In this document: piece by piece, positions 21,677 to 33,067 of the stretch
How positions within the stretch are numbered: position 1 is the first letter of the stretch
Layout: each line of letters begins with the position of its first letter
Assembly (NCBI GenBank): GCA_030062745.1
Contig: CP099839.1
Span: 37,652,816-37,716,815, forward strand
Direction: 5' to 3'
From: Capitulum mitella
Taxonomy: Eukaryota; Arthropoda; Thecostraca; Pollicipedomorpha; Pollicipedidae
Length of the DNA stretch: 64,000 nt
The notes under the pieces: generated by a model
The model's input: the letters and a program-made list of their open reading frames with translations, nothing else
What the model was told of the DNA's origin: nothing
Database searches by the model: none
Position numbers and translations under genes: made by a program

Positions 21677-23868
21677 GCCAGGGGGTAGCCAGGATTCCGC
21701 CCAGGGGGCCCAAATCGGATCAAGGGGCCCTCGTGACTAATGGGGGCCCTCGCCAGGGGCGAATTCAGGATTATGCCAAGGAAGCGGGACGGAGGCAAAC
21801 GGTCAGCTCGGGGCCTCGATTTTTTTTTTTTTTTTGCTCTTCAGATATGGAAAAAAAGTTAATCCGCACTGGTCTATAGGGGTATATTTGATGTAATTTA
21901 GTCATATAGCATAACCCAAAAATTCAAACGCGTCACCTCATTTGAGAAAATTCTGCGTTTTGTTCCCGTACAAGGTGGCTAAAATATCATTAAAACGGAG
22001 AGATTTTTGGCGGCTCCGTCTCTCCCTGCATTTGAAATACTGTGTGTGCATCTGGTCCAGGATCCTATTTGCCTTCCCCCGGTGGTTTCTGGGGACTTTT
22101 CTGTCAACTTCCCTCTTGCAGCCTCTTGCAGTTACAGGGGCACTTTTGGTGGTCTCGAACCGTCTGCCGTGCCGAGACCTAGTGGACTCGGATTTCTTTT
22201 ACAGTTTAGCGTTTCCCTCGGGACGTCTCAGGCGCTCATTTGGCATTTTCAGGGGCATTCGGGGCAGTTTCAGGGATGCATCTGGCACTTTCAGGGACGC
22301 TTAAGCCATCTCGGGTTCCCTCCTGTCGTCCCTCAGGCACTAAAAAAAGGCCCTCTATAAGTCTCTCTCTGCCGTGACAGGAACGCTTCTGGCCACCCTC
22401 GAGGTCCTTCGGCCGTTCCAGGAGCTGTCTGGACGTCTCAAGGCTTAGTAGTTTCAGGGGCCCCTCTGGTAGTTTCAAAGGCCCCTGTTGCTAGAGACTT
22501 CTAGTTAGCAGTCTCAAAGGTCCCTCTCTAGCAGTCCCAGTGGACCCCGTGTTTTTCTAGTTGCCTCTCTTATCGTCTCTGGCGAACATTTTTGTCGTCT
22601 CAGAGACCCTCTGGCAGTTACAAAAGACCTTTCGTCAATTTCATGGCCCCTGTGTAGTGCCATGGGCCCTCCAGGTTCATGTCTCCTGTGGTCCCGTGGT
22701 CATATCAGAGGTCTTTCCCTGTTACATGGAATACGTCGGGCAGTCTTAGGGGCCCCTCTAGCCGTAACAGGGGCCTTCGTTGGCGCTTCAGGGACCTCAC
22801 TGGCAGTCTCAGGGGGCCTTTTCCGTGCCAGGCGCCCGCCTTACACATTCGGGGGCCCTCTGGCCGTCCAGAGCCTCCATATCGTCTTAGAAGCTCTCTT
22901 ATCGTCTTTTCCTTGTGGAGGGTCCTCCGACCTTTTCGGCGGTCTCAGGACTCACCTGGGGCGTACGGGCCCATCTTGCCGTTTCAGGAACCACCTGACT
23001 TTCCCGGGCTCCGCTGACAGCATCAATAACCCCTCAGGTTTTCAAAAAGGCCAATGTTAGCCCACTTAGGATCCCTTTCGAGGTTGAGAAGGTCACCGAT
23101 GAATTCAGGGGGCCCCTCTGGCTGGCCAGGATCTCCTCATGCCGTGCTAGGCACCCTTTAAAGTTTTTTTCCGTCTCAGGGGTTTCTTTGGCGCTTTTAG
23201 CGGTTTCATGAATCCTTTGCCGTGTTGGACCCCCTCTTGCGGCCCCAAGGACCCTTGGAGAGTTTCATGGTCCCTTGTTTCCATCTCAGTGGCTACCTTG
23301 CCGTCTCAGGGTCTCATTAACCCCCTCGGAGGCCCTCTTACTGCATCGAGAACCTTCAGCTTTTCACACAGGCCCGTGAAACCCATTCGGGACCACTTTG
23401 ACTTTTCAGGGGCCCCTAGGAACCCAGTTCTCATCCTGGCTGTCTCATGGGCCCTATGGCCGTTCTGGCGGTCTCAGGAAGCAATCTGCTGTGTTGTGTG
23501 GTCTTAGGGGCCCTTCTGTGTGTCTCAGAGGTCATCTAACCCTCCCGAAGGCCCCGAACTGCATCAACAGCCCGCCAGGTTCTTACAGAGACCCCGTGAA
23601 GTTCATGCGGAGCCCCTTCGGGGCTCCTTTTAAGTTTGACAGGGCCCCTTCTCCGGCCTCGGGGGTATCGTCCCTATCGCTCTCCCCTTGGAATCTGCGT
23701 CTGGTCCTCGTAATCAGTGCGGCCCCATGTGGTTAAAATTACTGACGGCTTGTAAAGAGCGCTGGAGCTCTCGCATTATTCAAAGAACTGGGGCCCGCTC
23801 GGCCGCCAGGCGGCCCCGCTTGGCCTCCAGGGGGGCCATGGCCCCTTTGGTCCCTCCTTGGCTACGCC
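21677..23868. mobile_element. hAT-like nonautonomous element filled with a degenerate minisatellite
   Basis: The left end contains GGGGGTAGCCAGGATT at 21681. The right end is CCTTGGCTACGCC to 23868, giving inverted termini around GTAGCCA(G/A)G. An 8-bp direct repeat ATTGTTTT flanks it at 21669-21676 and 23869-23876; with adjacent bases the identity is 11 bp. An 8-bp duplication and CAGGG/GTAGCCAGG ends suit hAT elements. A second, similar left-end-like motif (CAGGGGCGAATTCAGGATT) lies at about 21756, so insertions may be nested. No transposase is visible. Confidence 0.65.
22090..23740. repeat. degenerate GC-rich minisatellite, unit about 30-37 bp
   Basis: The motif (T)CTCAGGGGCCCCTCTGGCCGT recurs dozens of times with substitutions, mostly every 30-37 bases. 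Overlapping open frames here (up to 132 codons) are by-products of this low-stop repeat and not genes. The array lies wholly inside the hAT-like element. Confidence 0.85.
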
Positions 23869-23876
23869 ATTGTTTT

Positions 23877-24325
23877 TGTACCATTTAACCTTGAAATAGG
23901 CACTGAACAAGAAATTAGCTGGGTTTTGTTGTAAAAGATCTACGAAAATGGGTAAACACGATCACTTTTTTGGTCATTTGTCTGTGACCTGGCTCAATAT
24001 GGACCTGAAATTTAATATATCAGCGGACGACTATGTATCCTTTTATATCTGTTCCGTTGTTTTGGTTGGAATTACCAGAACGGGAGTCCGGATGTTTGGA
24101 TTTTTGAAATGTTAAAATGAGTGGAATGAATGAATTACTAACAAATGTTTGCAAATAATTTTCTTTCTACTTCTGCTCCTGACCTGACTTCGTGACCTGA
24201 CCTCATATCAATCACATTCTTTCTGCAATTTTCAGTTAATTATCTGCGTACCCATACGAAGTCCGAAAATTGTCTCCTAAACTGTACGTATGTATAAAAC
24301 TGTATGTACTCTGACCGCATTTTGT
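23877..24325. other. unassigned, with TGACCT half-sites
   Basis: TGACCT and related hexamers occur at about 24179-24212 (CCTGACCTGACTTCGTGACC). No gene is seen. Confidence 0.3.
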
Positions 24326-25551
24326 TTAACCCTATTCCCGGAGGGCTAAACGGTATGGCCGATTCCCGGCGGGGGGGGGGGGGCGGATTCGGCCCTCCTG
24401 AGATCTCGAGAATTACACATCCAATTTTATCGCAACAAACGGCAATCGATTTGCCATGACGTGAACTACGTTTTCAAAGAGAGAAACTCTCAAAATTTTG
24501 AAAGGGGTGGATACAGGGGGCAAAAATATCGAAATGGGAGTACTTTTGGACTTCTTATAACCCTGATGTTTTTGTAAACCGATTTCAGTGAAATTGACAT
24601 GAATCGAGAGATTATAGATAGGATATTTACCATTGATACACACATTTGGAGTTTTACGAAAATTCATAGGCGTTCGCAGGGTTTTAAAAATACGAGGATT
24701 AGTTTTCTAAAAGCTGAATGAAGAAAAAAAGTAAAAGCACTTTTTTGGCTTCTACTAGTCATGTCATGTTAAACAAGTGCAAATCGTATTACAATGTTCG
24801 CATAATGTTAGCATAGGCGGTGCCAGGGACATGAAAAATGGGGAAAAGTCATGGTCACATGCTCTTCAGGTGGACTTGTGACCTTTGACCTTGAATGACC
24901 TCCAGTGACCTTGGAGTCATTTGGAATGATCTTGTGTGCACTTAATCTTGTCTTTAAACGTTTTCAATCATTTGAACTCACTCTATTGCAAAAATTCCGT
25001 TTTACGGCTATTGTGATATAGGGCACGCGGACTGACATTTTAGGTCATAGCTCCGTGACCTGACCTGATATTAAACTGAAACTTGATACACAAGTAAAGA
25101 GCACTCTTCTGGGTCATATGTCTTTTGGGTTTGGCATTTGAGAAAATACTGTTGAAAGTTATTACTATAAAACCAGATTCTGAGTTTTGACCTTGACCTG
25201 AACTTGCAAAGTGACCTCAGATGAACAAAACTGTATTTGCACGTTCCTCAGCCATTTAGCTATTCATCCATATAAAGTTTTAAGCTCTCTCAAAAATAGT
25301 ATTTTTGGCTAGTAGTCAGTTTCCTTTTACCCTGAACAAAGCCAAAACTGGCCTAAGGTGCCTCCCAAAAACGTCGCCTGGCTCCCCCCCCCTGAACAAA
25401 ACAGAACTTCGAAATTTTGTCATGGTACGTAGAAAGAATAGCTAGAAAAAATGGCCAAGTTTCGTGAAGCTGCGTTAAAAACCCTGGAATTGGCAAGCAA
25501 AAACCCTAGGGGGGGAGGGATTTAGCCCTCCCCTGCCGGGAATAGGGTTAA
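24326..25551 (+). mobile_element. TTAA-bounded nonautonomous element, family A copy 2
   Basis: It is bounded by TTAACCCTATTCCCGG at 24326 and CCGGGAATAGGGTTAA ending 25551, a perfect 16-base terminal inverted repeat including TTAA. Inside the left end are GGCCGATTCCCGGCGGG and a G-run/C-run block. The right end has the matching GGGATTTAGCCCTCCC block. The interior carries an exact DR1-type pair TGACCTTTGACCT at 24879-24891 and further TGACCT hexamers (24895-24915, 25190-25220). It has no coding capacity. It is one of the two best preserved copies for defining the family. Confidence 0.85.
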
Positions 25552-27573
25552 CCCAAAAATGGTCATTTTTGAAAACCATGGCCTGAATTTGAACCACGCT
25601 GGCTCAAGTGCCACACTGTTCAGAACCCATTTTGGGAAAACTTCAAGGGAACAATCTGACCATACCCCCACCCGAACGTGTGCTAAAGCTGTACCATCTT
25701 TACATATTGCGTGATAATGCGGGTAGCCAAATTATTCCCACAAAAGAGGCGGAAAGCGCTTCGGGTGTTCTGATAGTGTTTTCTGCAAGCCATTCTTAGC
25801 AATCCGTGGGGGGGGGACCACCGCCTACCATTTTCCAAATTTGGCGTGCTAGGGCGTCGGTAAAAAAAAAACGAGCATGCAGCTGTCATGTATCTATGCA
25901 TCCATTAGACTGAGTTCTTGTTTCCACTGAACCCGATGGGATGTTATCTAAAGGGCGGTTTCTATGGGACCAGAACAACTTTTGACGAATAAGGACTGGA
26001 AGTATTGTTGCTTTGTAGGTTGACGCCTCTCCAAATTAGTTCTTGACGCTTCCAACCTCATTAAAGGTTCTGAAAGGGTCAGTGATCTTAGCTCATGACT
26101 TTTACCTAAGATGACGTTTACACGAGTAAGGGCCCAAGTTCAGGGGCTACTGACACCATGAGTGACGGTCATGCTTAAAACCTAATAAGACTGGATACCA
26201 TAAAATATTTCAAGCGCTTCTTGTATACGATGACTATTATGATATGCCCTCGAAAAAGAGACTACAAATCAGTGACCTGCCAAGATATCTGTCGCAAATT
26301 TTGCGCAAATACGCAGCAAGGTTTCACGTTAAGCTTTACAAAATTTCAGCGCAACCGAAGTTGTTGTGGGGCATCTCGTGAAAAACCTCTGAAGACATTG
26401 CACCTGGATCCCCCTGTACTGGCAAGGGTTAGCGCATTTTACTTCGAGAAAATCGCTTACGCTGTGGCCGATAAGGTAACATTGCTTGCCAGCTGGCTGC
26501 TTGAAACGTTCCACAGTTCACTTTTTTTTGGTTGATAGATACTTCACAAAAGGTTGTCACCAGGCGCCTGGTCGGTGATTACGACTGTACCGCCAACCTT
26601 CTGAGCATGCGGCACAGTCTATCAGGTGACAGCTTGAGCACCGCAACGCTCGCAGTGGGCGTCAGAAGTCGACGTAACACAGACACTTTCAGTGCTGCTT
26701 TCCGAGTGATTTCCTCCCACTGAACAGCATAAGGAAAATGCTTTATTTTCTTAGGCAAAGTATGGGCAGGCATTCCCCCGGCGTCGGCCGCCAGTTCCCG
26801 CCGTCGCCGTGCATAGCAGGAGGCGGCTCGGACTGCGAACGATTCCAGCGGGAGTCGGCGAATGGCGGTGTTTCGTGGTCGGCTGGGGCTGCTGAACGCC
26901 GTTCTCTCCGGTGCTGGCGCGTCAGAGGAGATAAGTAACTGACGAAACACCTGCTGCCTTGCAATGTGTATCGAATTTCAAATAACGCAGCATGGGCCAA
27001 GAAGACCGGCCGTGGAATATCTTTATTTTGGCAACGGCAGTCTCACGCATTACGCCGATCCAAGCCTACCAGCAGCCTCCCCGTGCCTGGAATTTAGGCC
27101 CATAGCTATAGACGGCAATGCCGGTGCAGGAGGACGAAACGGAAAAGCATTCTGAGCGTGAAGTGATTGCTGTCGCATTTATTACAACTTAGTGTTGGTA
27201 GTTACAGCCATTTGCATGTAAAACCTCAAAACTCCCCTGAGTTAGCCTGGCTTCCCGCCAGACCTTGAGTAGTGTTAGTTTCCCGTCCATTGTCCTTCAT
27301 GCATATTTCTAGCCGCGATTCATTACACTGTAAAGAGATGACTGAAGGCAGGTTTTCATCCACACTGAGCCAGTTAGCAATGCATTGGTATGATCTGTTC
27401 AAGCAGGGCTACACAGTCGCTCAAGGGTAGGAGCGCATGGTTCCCCGAGGACCACGTGTCCTAAGTAACCTCACGATAGCTAGCAGCTCGTAACATTATT
27501 GCAACTTTCAACTGTTCATTAATAGGCAGGGGCATTTTAACGTCCAGTTTACACTTGGCTATGTAATCTAACC
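25552..27573. other. unassigned region with a repeat fragment and a GC-rich patch
   Basis: Positions 26246-26284 match the repeat fragment at 12333-12373. A CpG-rich patch lies at about 26770-26930. Its minus-strand frame of 123 codons (26579-26950) is not recognisable and is probably open because of base composition. No other feature is supported. Confidence 0.35.
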
Positions 27574-29220
27574 TTAATCCGGGCTCTTGCCCGCTAACGC
27601 ACGATGCCGTGCTGGGGGGAGGGGCAGATTCTGCTCCCCTGCAATCTCAAAAACTATTGGTGCGATCTCTTAGCGAAAAACGGCGTGCGATAACCTGTAA
27701 CAAGATCTACATTCCTTAAAAAGCAATGTTGAAAATTTGAAAAGGGAAATAGATAAGTCAAAATGTCGCTACAATTCTCATAAAAAGAGATGTTGAAAAC
27801 TCTGGGAAGGGGGATAGAGGGTGGTCATAAATGGTGGTATAAATAGGGGTTTACTCATACGACTTTTCTGGCCACATTTTACTACCGATTTCGTTCCACG
27901 TCATGTCATTCTATCGGCAATGGATAGGCCTATCACGTATGTCAGGAAGAGGTTGATTTTCGAAATTCGTAAGCGTATCCTATGGCAGATAAAAAGGGGT
28001 GTGCATTTTGAGGAAAGGTTTATTAAGTGCGCAGCATATTTTGAGCCTTGCGTGCTTCTTTGTGCTTGGAAGACATTTCCATATGTGTTACATGCCATAT
28101 TATATGCATGTGACAAATGCTCATAAGCAGATCCAATTGCCAGAAAAGGTGGGTTAACTTTCTACATGTTGAACTCTTGGTAATTGGCTATTATATTCAA
28201 ACACATTGTGAACATTATTTTGTATTGTGCTGAAAGCTCGCATTGTGGCATCACAAGCGCAAGAATCAACCAACAATCAACAATAGGCGTAACCATATTA
28301 TATATATAACCAACCATAACCCACCAGGGCACATAAAAGGAGGTAATTTTTGGAAACGCGAAGTTTTTTGTCATATTTCACGAACCCAGTGAGACTGTGT
28401 GTCAAGAAAACATTTCCATCTGTGTTACATGCCATATTATGCAAGTATTGCAAGTGCTCATAAGCGGATCCCGGTACCGAAGAAGAGGCATCAATAAATA
28501 CATGGTGATAGCCATGTTTTATTCCTAAAATTAGGCCATGGATATATTCTTAAGAATAAGGAGAAATAAAATGCCTCCTTTCACATCATCATGGAGCTGC
28601 CTCTGATTTTTCCACTGAAATATATGGCATTTGACTGTAATATATGTGAAGATAACGAAACCAATCATACAGATACATATATCTGTTAGGCCACGAAGCA
28701 TGCCCTGGGCGAAATATACAGCCGAAAACCGATGCCTGGAGACGCCCGTGGCAACAATATAGATGAATCATTTGCGTAAATGAGAATAAAAATGTCCTTA
28801 ATACACGATACCCTTGTTTTGTTCATACAATGATTCGCAAATTTTTTAGGAAGAAGAAAATATTAACGCCTACTTTTGCATGGCCCTCGCTCCATAAATG
28901 ACCATTTTGCTGTTATGAAAAAATGCTTCAAAGTATGCAGGTTACAACTAAGTCGATCACCTGAACTGCCCGTGGCTTTATAAAGAACACCAAAAGCGAT
29001 CTTCGGAAAGCGTAATATTCCTCAAAACATATCTCCCAGAGACGTGTCCGGGAACCATCTTTGGAAGAGGTAAATATTTTAATAATTTTTTTTCACAACA
29101 TGCGAAAAACATATTTAGGAAAAATCACCAAGTTTTGTGAAGCAGCTCCTTAAAGGCCGGGAATGGCAATCAAAAACCGATGTGGCAGAATCTGCCTCCC
29201 CCAGCACGAAACATGGTTAT
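27574..29220 (+). mobile_element. TTAA-type element, family C copy 2, with internal duplication
   Basis: It starts TTAATCCGGGCTCTTGC at 27574 and ends at a decayed TTAT (29217-29220). The GGGGCAGATTCTGCTCCCC block at left and GGCAGAATCTGCCTCCC at right match family C. It is longer than copy 1 (8641-9594) because about 60 bp (28073-28136) recur at 28410-28470, with unrelated sequence between. Confidence 0.65.
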
Positions 29221-29577
29221 GTCCCCGAATATTTACTAGAGATAGATGGAAGGGCAAATGTTCGCTGGCCATAGAATGAACATGTTTACAAGTATGCGCC
29301 TGTTCGTCACGTCTCGCAACGGCTGTAGGTAGGACAGGACCGAATAGGGCACACGGGAAAACATTGGGCTGGTATCGACCCCAGCATATCAAATAAAAAA
29401 TGCATCTAGTTTCTGAAGAGGGGAGAGAGCAAGCAAAGCATTTCATACACCTCGTCCGACTCACCCGCGTAACGTGCACTTCAGGCTAAACTCAGTTGCC
29501 CTGGGTGGAATCAGATTTACTGCTGAACTCCGCTAGGTGTCGTCAAGGCTGTGATCGTTAGACCCCAGCGTCGGTGT
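29221..29577. other. unassigned sequence
   Basis: No gene, repeat terminus or RNA signature was recognised. Confidence 0.4.
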
Positions 29578-29897
29578 CACATCACTGCCAGTCACGGCCA
29601 GCCATAGCAATCACGGCCATCGCTACGATCAGTGTCACGGCCAAGGTCGCGGCCATTGGCTGTGGTACCATGTCCGTGTGCAATTCATGGCCAGTCATGG
29701 CCAATCATGATCATTCACGGCCATTGTCACGGCTGGCATCATGGCCAAAGGTCATGGTCGTAGTCACGGTCACTGTCACGGCCAGTGTCGCGACAAGCCC
29801 CGGCCAGAATCCTGGCCAGTGCCACGGCCAGTCGCGGCCAGAATCACGGCGCGTCACGGCCAGAATCACGGCCAGCGTCACGGCCGCGTCACGGCCG
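29578..29897. repeat. degenerate tandem repeat based on TCACGGCCA
   Basis: The 9-base core TCACGGCCA, alternating with variable short spacers, recurs about 20 times and becomes denser and more regular toward 29897. Frames through it encode His/Gly/Arg-rich or Ala/Thr/Val-rich low-complexity peptides and are not treated as genes. Confidence 0.85.
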
Positions 29898-30200
29898 GGC
29901 ACCTCAGCGGTGACGCCCGGCGTCCGGCCGGCATCGACCGGCAGCGGCCGCGGCGGCCGCGCCGGCCGCCGATATACACGCCCGCGCGCATTGGATGAGC
30001 CCAACAAATGACGGGCCGCCGGGCGGCCCCTGCGGCCGCCGCCTCCCCCGGCTCTTCGCCACGACTCCCGGCGGTGCCATCAGCGCACGCGGCGCCGGCC
30101 CGAATAATGTCGTCGGCGCGGCGGCCTGGCGCTCCAGCAGCGCCGTCAGGTGCCTGAAGCGCATATGGTCGCGGCCGCAACCCAAATGAGGCCGCCACGC
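29898..30200. other. GC/CpG-rich island next to the TCACGGCCA satellite
   Basis: Very GC-rich sequence is open in several frames on both strands (up to 106 codons on minus), as expected from its composition. No domain is recognisable. It may be a promoter or first-exon region, or a continuation of the GC-rich satellite. Confidence 0.35.
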
Positions 30201-31182
30201 CGCAGGATATTCATGGCACGCTCGTGCGTCACATGTGATTGCGCTTTGTCTCCGTTTCGACTACGTTGCGTCATGCTCGCTCACTTTGGCTGGCTGGGGT
30301 ATGAGGCATGCGTCGGATGCTTGTTTTGCAGCCACGAAGATATCCGTTCGTTGAAGCACGGGTAGTTTTTTTAGACTTCTTTGGGGTGTTTTGGCACCGC
30401 AGTATTGGTTGGGCACCCACGAAAATTTGTGAATTTAACATGCGACCAAATGAGGTGGGCACCCGCAATGATTTGTAGTCATGATGAAACATCGACGGGA
30501 ACCTCCCAATCCATTTCACAAAGCATCATATCATCCCTGCAGCGCTTTTAGAAGAATGATTAGAAACAGGCGCTTCGATTTAAACCCTACCTGTTTCATT
30601 TTGCATGCACGACCGGCGACAAACCCTGCAATCCATAACGTTCTTTGAAAATCGCCACAAGTTTAATCACGCTTCTGAAGCTTTGCAAGCACCAGTTTCA
30701 GCTTTGCCTTCGATTTCAGCAAAAGTTGCGTTGACTATCGGACGGAAAATACATGCATTTTCCATAGACATTCAAAGATCAACAAATTCATGCCGAGTTT
30801 GCATCCCTGGATGTCTGAACGCTACAAACGCTACAAAGGTGCGTAACTCCTCCACGGCTACATTCCCTCCCATGACCGGAAACTGGCGAACCGCGCGAAC
30901 GGCTTGACATCAAGACAATAATGTTCTGTTTTTGTTTTCACGATGATGTGCACCAGTTGGCGGGCAGTGGGTACAGGCTACTGCGTCACGTTCTATATTG
31001 TACGTATAAAACAGCCGCCATAAGAAGGCTTGCTTGCAACCCTGCGTGCACCAACGCGAAATACACGCGATTGAGGGTCTCCGAAACACAACAGGCTGAA
31101 CTCAGCGGGTCAAAAAACAACTCCGTGTTTCTGCAAAATGTAACAGCACGACAGTCAGTCAGTCAGTCACTATCATCCAGAA
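30201..31182. other. no supported gene; short AGTC microsatellite at 31153-31169
   Basis: A 100-codon frame at 30605-30907 has no recognisable features. A short AGTC tandem run is present just before the hairpin. Confidence 0.4.
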
Positions 31183-31218
31183 TCAGTCCTGGCTACCGAT
31201 CACAGTAGCCAGGACTGA
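31183..31218. repeat. perfect 14-bp hairpin
   Basis: TCAGTCCTGGCTAC (31183-31196) and GTAGCCAGGACTGA (31205-31218) are exact reverse complements around an 8-base loop. The hairpin directly precedes a tRNA-like segment, which may mean it belongs to the head of a SINE or a repeat boundary. Confidence 0.9.
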
Positions 31219-31228
31219 ACTACCGTGA

Positions 31229-31300
31229 TCGGTGGCTTGGTCGATAGAGCGCTGGTCTACTGTCCTGGCAAGATGCCGTGGAGTCGTCCGGACGCTTCCA
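31229..31300 (+). repeat. degenerate tRNA-derived segment (SINE-type)
   Basis: GTGGCTTGGTCGATAGAGCG (from 31232) closely matches a tRNA D-arm/A-box, and GCTGGTCTAC continues as in an anticodon arm. A weak B-box-like stretch (GGAGTCGTCCGGACG) follows at about 31275-31290. The T loop lacks TTCGA and no acceptor stem closes, so it is not a working tRNA. A tRNA-related SINE head is the likeliest origin. Confidence 0.5.
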
Positions 31301-31399
31301 TACCTGACCCTGCGGTCAGCTGGCAAATGACCAAAAGTGGATCATCGCAGAATACCACACGGTCGTGCCCTGCCTCTGAAGGTACGTTTAACTTTCGCC

Positions 31400-32073
31400 T
31401 TAACAAGCGCAGTAGAAGGGGGTTTCGCGCTAACACGCACTGGAAAGGGGGACACAAAAGTGCCCCCCTCTGATCTCGAAAATGGAAAGAACTAGAAACC
31501 TGAAATTTTATGGACAGGGTGGGGCTATAACGATGTACATAGTGTGCAATTTTTATGACCCTAGATCAATATCTTCAAGGTCGAATGGGGTCGAAAAGTG
31601 GATTTTGGACATTTTCTCGGCTCATACAGGCAATACCGTGCGACTTTTGGAACGAAACGGGAAAGGGTGTTTGTATGGACGTTAAAACGTGGATTACGGC
31701 AATTTCCGTCCACTTGGCGTCTTGACTAAAGATTTCGGGTCGAGGTCATGTCAGGTCATTGATCTATGGTGTCATTTTTTATCTTTTGCAGATCAGATTT
31801 CCAGCAACATGGGATAACTTGAGTGTAAATAAGGGCTCTACACGCACCTTTTGACGTATTTTCTGTAAAGATAGCCAACATCGGTAAATTTGGTCCACTT
31901 CTGGCGTCTGCTAACCTCCGCAAGGTCAAAAGAAGTGAAGCGAGGTTCTTCACCTTGGATGAAGGTCCTTGGATAAAAGTTTTTACCTAAAGTAAATGTT
32001 TTATCCCAACTGTCTGCACTCGCGTTGTTTCGTTATAATGAACCCAGCTACACGGTTTGAGCGCTTGGAAACG

Positions 32074-32124
<51 letters not shown>

Positions 32125-32627
32125 TATTTATGTATGGATGTATTTGTATATATGGGCATACATGTGAGTATCAATATGCCAAACGTGTTTTTAGTAGGGT
32201 TTTTGAATGCATATTTCATACAAACCGACATATTGCAAAGCAAATCTGAACCAGGCTACAAGCTGATTGACCTTGACCTTTGATGACCTTGACCTTCATT
32301 GACCCTGGCTTTGGTCTTGGTACATCCATCACTTGTGCCCGAATGACGTCACCTGATTGTGTTTAAACGGTGATCTCAGACAGAACGCTAGTCCTTTCAC
32401 AAAGTTCCCATTTGTCAACGACGACCGTTGTTTTGTTTATGTTTGTTTGATTTCAAAGGCTTGAAACTTGAAAAAATTTTCAACCGATTTTTGATTTTTC
32501 CTGCGCCAATCGACGAGTTATTTAATTGTGATAAATGCCGCAAAGTAGGAGCAACCAGCTCCGATCTGTTCTTCAGATTTTCAAGAAAAACAGGCCGGGG
32601 GGGAACCCTTCCCAGTGCGCTTGTTAA
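31400..32627 (+). mobile_element. TTAA-bounded nonautonomous element, family D
   Basis: The left end is TTAACAAGCGCAGTAGAAGG at 31400. The right end, reverse-complemented, is TTAACAAGCGCACTGGGAAGG from 32627, so about 13 bases match exactly before diverging. A GGGGGACAC..GTGCCCCCC block lies inside the left end and a G-run inside the right end. The interior has runs of TGACCTT and AGGTCA hexamers (31740-31760, 32268-32300). A TA microsatellite (32081-32119) has expanded inside. No coding sequence. Confidence 0.7.
32081..32119. repeat. TA microsatellite
   Basis: About 19 TA units lie inside the family D element, followed by degenerate TA/TG-rich sequence to about 32155. Confidence 0.95.
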
Positions 32628-33067
32628 AGTCAAAAGTTATCGGGATTTGCGTGATCGGGTGTAGGGGGTCCAAGGCTATACAGTAACCACTGTATAGATC
32701 GTCTTATTGGTTGCTGGCATGTATGCCGTATGTTGTGGATTGTGGAGCAAAGCTTTTCTAGAAGCCATAACCAACATTACATGGCATCCAGGCCAACAAC
32801 TGCCAAGATCTCCAAGAATGCCGCACACCATCATCCAGTGGGCTTTCCGAGATTTCAGCACATACTTTTCATGGACTCCGATTTCTAACACCTGATCAGA
32901 ACAAAAAGTAATGCAATTGTCTACATCAGGGCGTTCCAGGAAATGCCGACGGATTTAAATTATTTATATTTCATACATTTATATGCACTGTAACACGAAT
33001 GGTACATCCATGCAAAGAGCATTCAGATACTATTTCACACCTAACCGCTGAGCTTTCCATGCCCCTC
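32628..33067. other. unassigned, with 9-bp hairpin at 32676-32697
   Basis: CTATACAGT and ACTGTATAG flank AACC as a perfect short hairpin. No gene is recognised. Confidence 0.35.

Noticed and set aside
22007-23888. Several overlapping plus-strand frames of 85-132 codons, rich in Pro, Ser, Leu and Gly
   Set aside because: They lie in the degenerate GC-rich minisatellite, which has few stop codons; all frames read as repeats.
29741-29998. His/Gly-rich peptide resembling a metal-binding or antimicrobial protein
   Set aside because: It is the translation of the TCACGGCCA tandem repeat.
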